14,065 nt of DNA from positions 1-14,065 of the forward strand of contig USSR01000106.1 in NCBI GenBank assembly GCA_900557355.1, given 5' to 3'. Source of the stretch: an uncultured Bacteroides sp. Its GTDB lineage: Bacteria > Bacteroidota > Bacteroidia > Bacteroidales > Bacteroidaceae. Below, piece after piece: positions 13,530-14,065 of this stretch. Under the pieces are notes generated by a model that saw nothing but the letters and a program-made list of their open reading frames with translations, was not told where the DNA came from and ran no database searches. Each line of letters opens with the position of its first letter. Positions within the stretch are counted from its first letter, which is position 1. Position numbers and translations under genes: made by a program.

Positions 13530-14065
13530 CTATGTATTTATCAGATTGCTGATTTCAGTTTTCAGATTCTCTTTCCTTTTGCTATCCATCACACCACAAG
13601 CAGAAAGTTCGGAATAGAGTTGTATTAGGTGAAGCAACTTTTTATAATCCCGTTGGTGTATCTGGTAGAGTGCGTTAATCTGTTTCGATTGGTTGTTTAT
13701 CACATCGGCATGATTACCGAACTGTTCGCTTAACTTTTTCAGCACGGCTGTTTGTCTCTCCTGACTGGCTTCCAGTTGAGAGAGAATAAGAGCTTCCAGA
13801 GCTTTGCCGATAGCATCGAAGCGTAAAGCGATTGAATTTGTAGCCCGTATCATGGGATTTAGCTGTTCTTCCTCATAGTGACGAATGAACCGGATAATAT
13901 CGTCCTGTCTTTTATTTATTTTCGCCAGTTCCGATTTTACGGATTCAGGGGCTTCAGATGGGTTGATATGTGCCTTATCTATATACCCAAACGCCAACTT
14001 TACAACTTCACTCTTTTTCAGTGAATAGCGTTTGCATATCTTCTCTACCAAAGCTGCCGTTTCCT
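13530..14065 (-). CDS. btgA: BfmA/BtgA-family mobilization protein, N-terminus outside window
   Basis: The frame runs open through the right edge of the window (codons before the TTG at 14051 read ETAAL), so the true start lies beyond. The visible part begins VEKICKRYSLKKSEVVKLAF, typical of the ribbon-helix-helix-type front of BtgA/BfmA proteins, and goes on with a long, mostly helical, coiled-coil-like region (about residues 40-140 with many Leu, Gln and Glu). BtgA-type proteins help the relaxase at the origin of transfer of mobilizable Bacteroides plasmids and transposons. It stops four bases before the btgB-like start. The origin of transfer, if nearby, would usually lie upstream of this gene, outside the window. 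Confidence 0.75.
   Translation of the reverse strand, partial: ETAALVEKICKRYSLKKSEVVKLAFGYIDKAHINPSEAPESVKSELAKINKRQDDIIRFIRHYEEEQLNPMIRATNSIALRFDAIGKALEALILSQLEASQERQTAVLKKLSEQFGNHADVINNQSKQINALYQIHQRDYKKLLHLIQLYSELSACGVMDSKRKENLKTEISNLINT

Overview
The window looks like a piece of a Bacteroides-type (Bacteroidota) genome. The reasons are several promoter candidates of the Bacteroides kind (TAnnTTTG at -7 with TTG/TTTG 19 bases upstream), weak Shine-Dalgarno sites, an IS30-family element of the Bacteroides type, a DUF3874/VapE-like protein, and a BtgA/BtgB-like mobilization pair. All assignments come from reading the translated sequence; no database search was run.

Left part (1-6936). The 3' end of a P-loop ATPase gene (DUF3874/VapE-like, typical of mobile islands) is followed by ordinary chromosomal-looking cargo. 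A translationally coupled pair of alkylguanine-DNA methyltransferases (an Ogt-like protein and an AraC-HTH/methyltransferase fusion) is followed by a DJ-1/PfpI protein. Next come a small DUF6463-like membrane protein (minus strand) and a GNAT acetyltransferase. A leftward set then carries a Cys-rich protein, a decayed alpha/beta hydrolase and a second DJ-1/PfpI protein. A 41-codon small ORF and a coupled pair (unknown protein plus flavodoxin) complete this part.

Middle (about 7200-9166). An IS30-family insertion sequence has a frameshifted transposase and unusually long imperfect terminal inverted repeats (about 113 bp). Its transposase start lies at the foot of a long foldback. To its right is a roughly 600-base stretch with a terminator-like hairpin and a possible gene remnant, but no convincing gene.

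Right part (9167-14065), AT-rich and all on the minus strand. The central feature is a type II Thoeris-like anti-phage system: two different TIR-like ThsB proteins and a ThsA with two membrane helices and a macro domain, in one operon with its own promoter candidate. In the type II Thoeris model, phage infection makes the TIR enzyme turn NAD+ into an ADP-ribose-type signal (His-ADPR), and the macro domain of the membrane protein ThsA senses it and attacks the membrane. Upstream of the operon lie a 4-fold beta-flower-like protein with eight Tyr-Ser-x repeats and a 43-residue basic protein with a consensus-matching promoter. Beyond a gene-poor, hairpin-rich stretch is a mobilization module (BtgB/DUF5712-like relaxase and BtgA-like protein, cut by the window edge), so the defence genes may travel on a mobilizable element.
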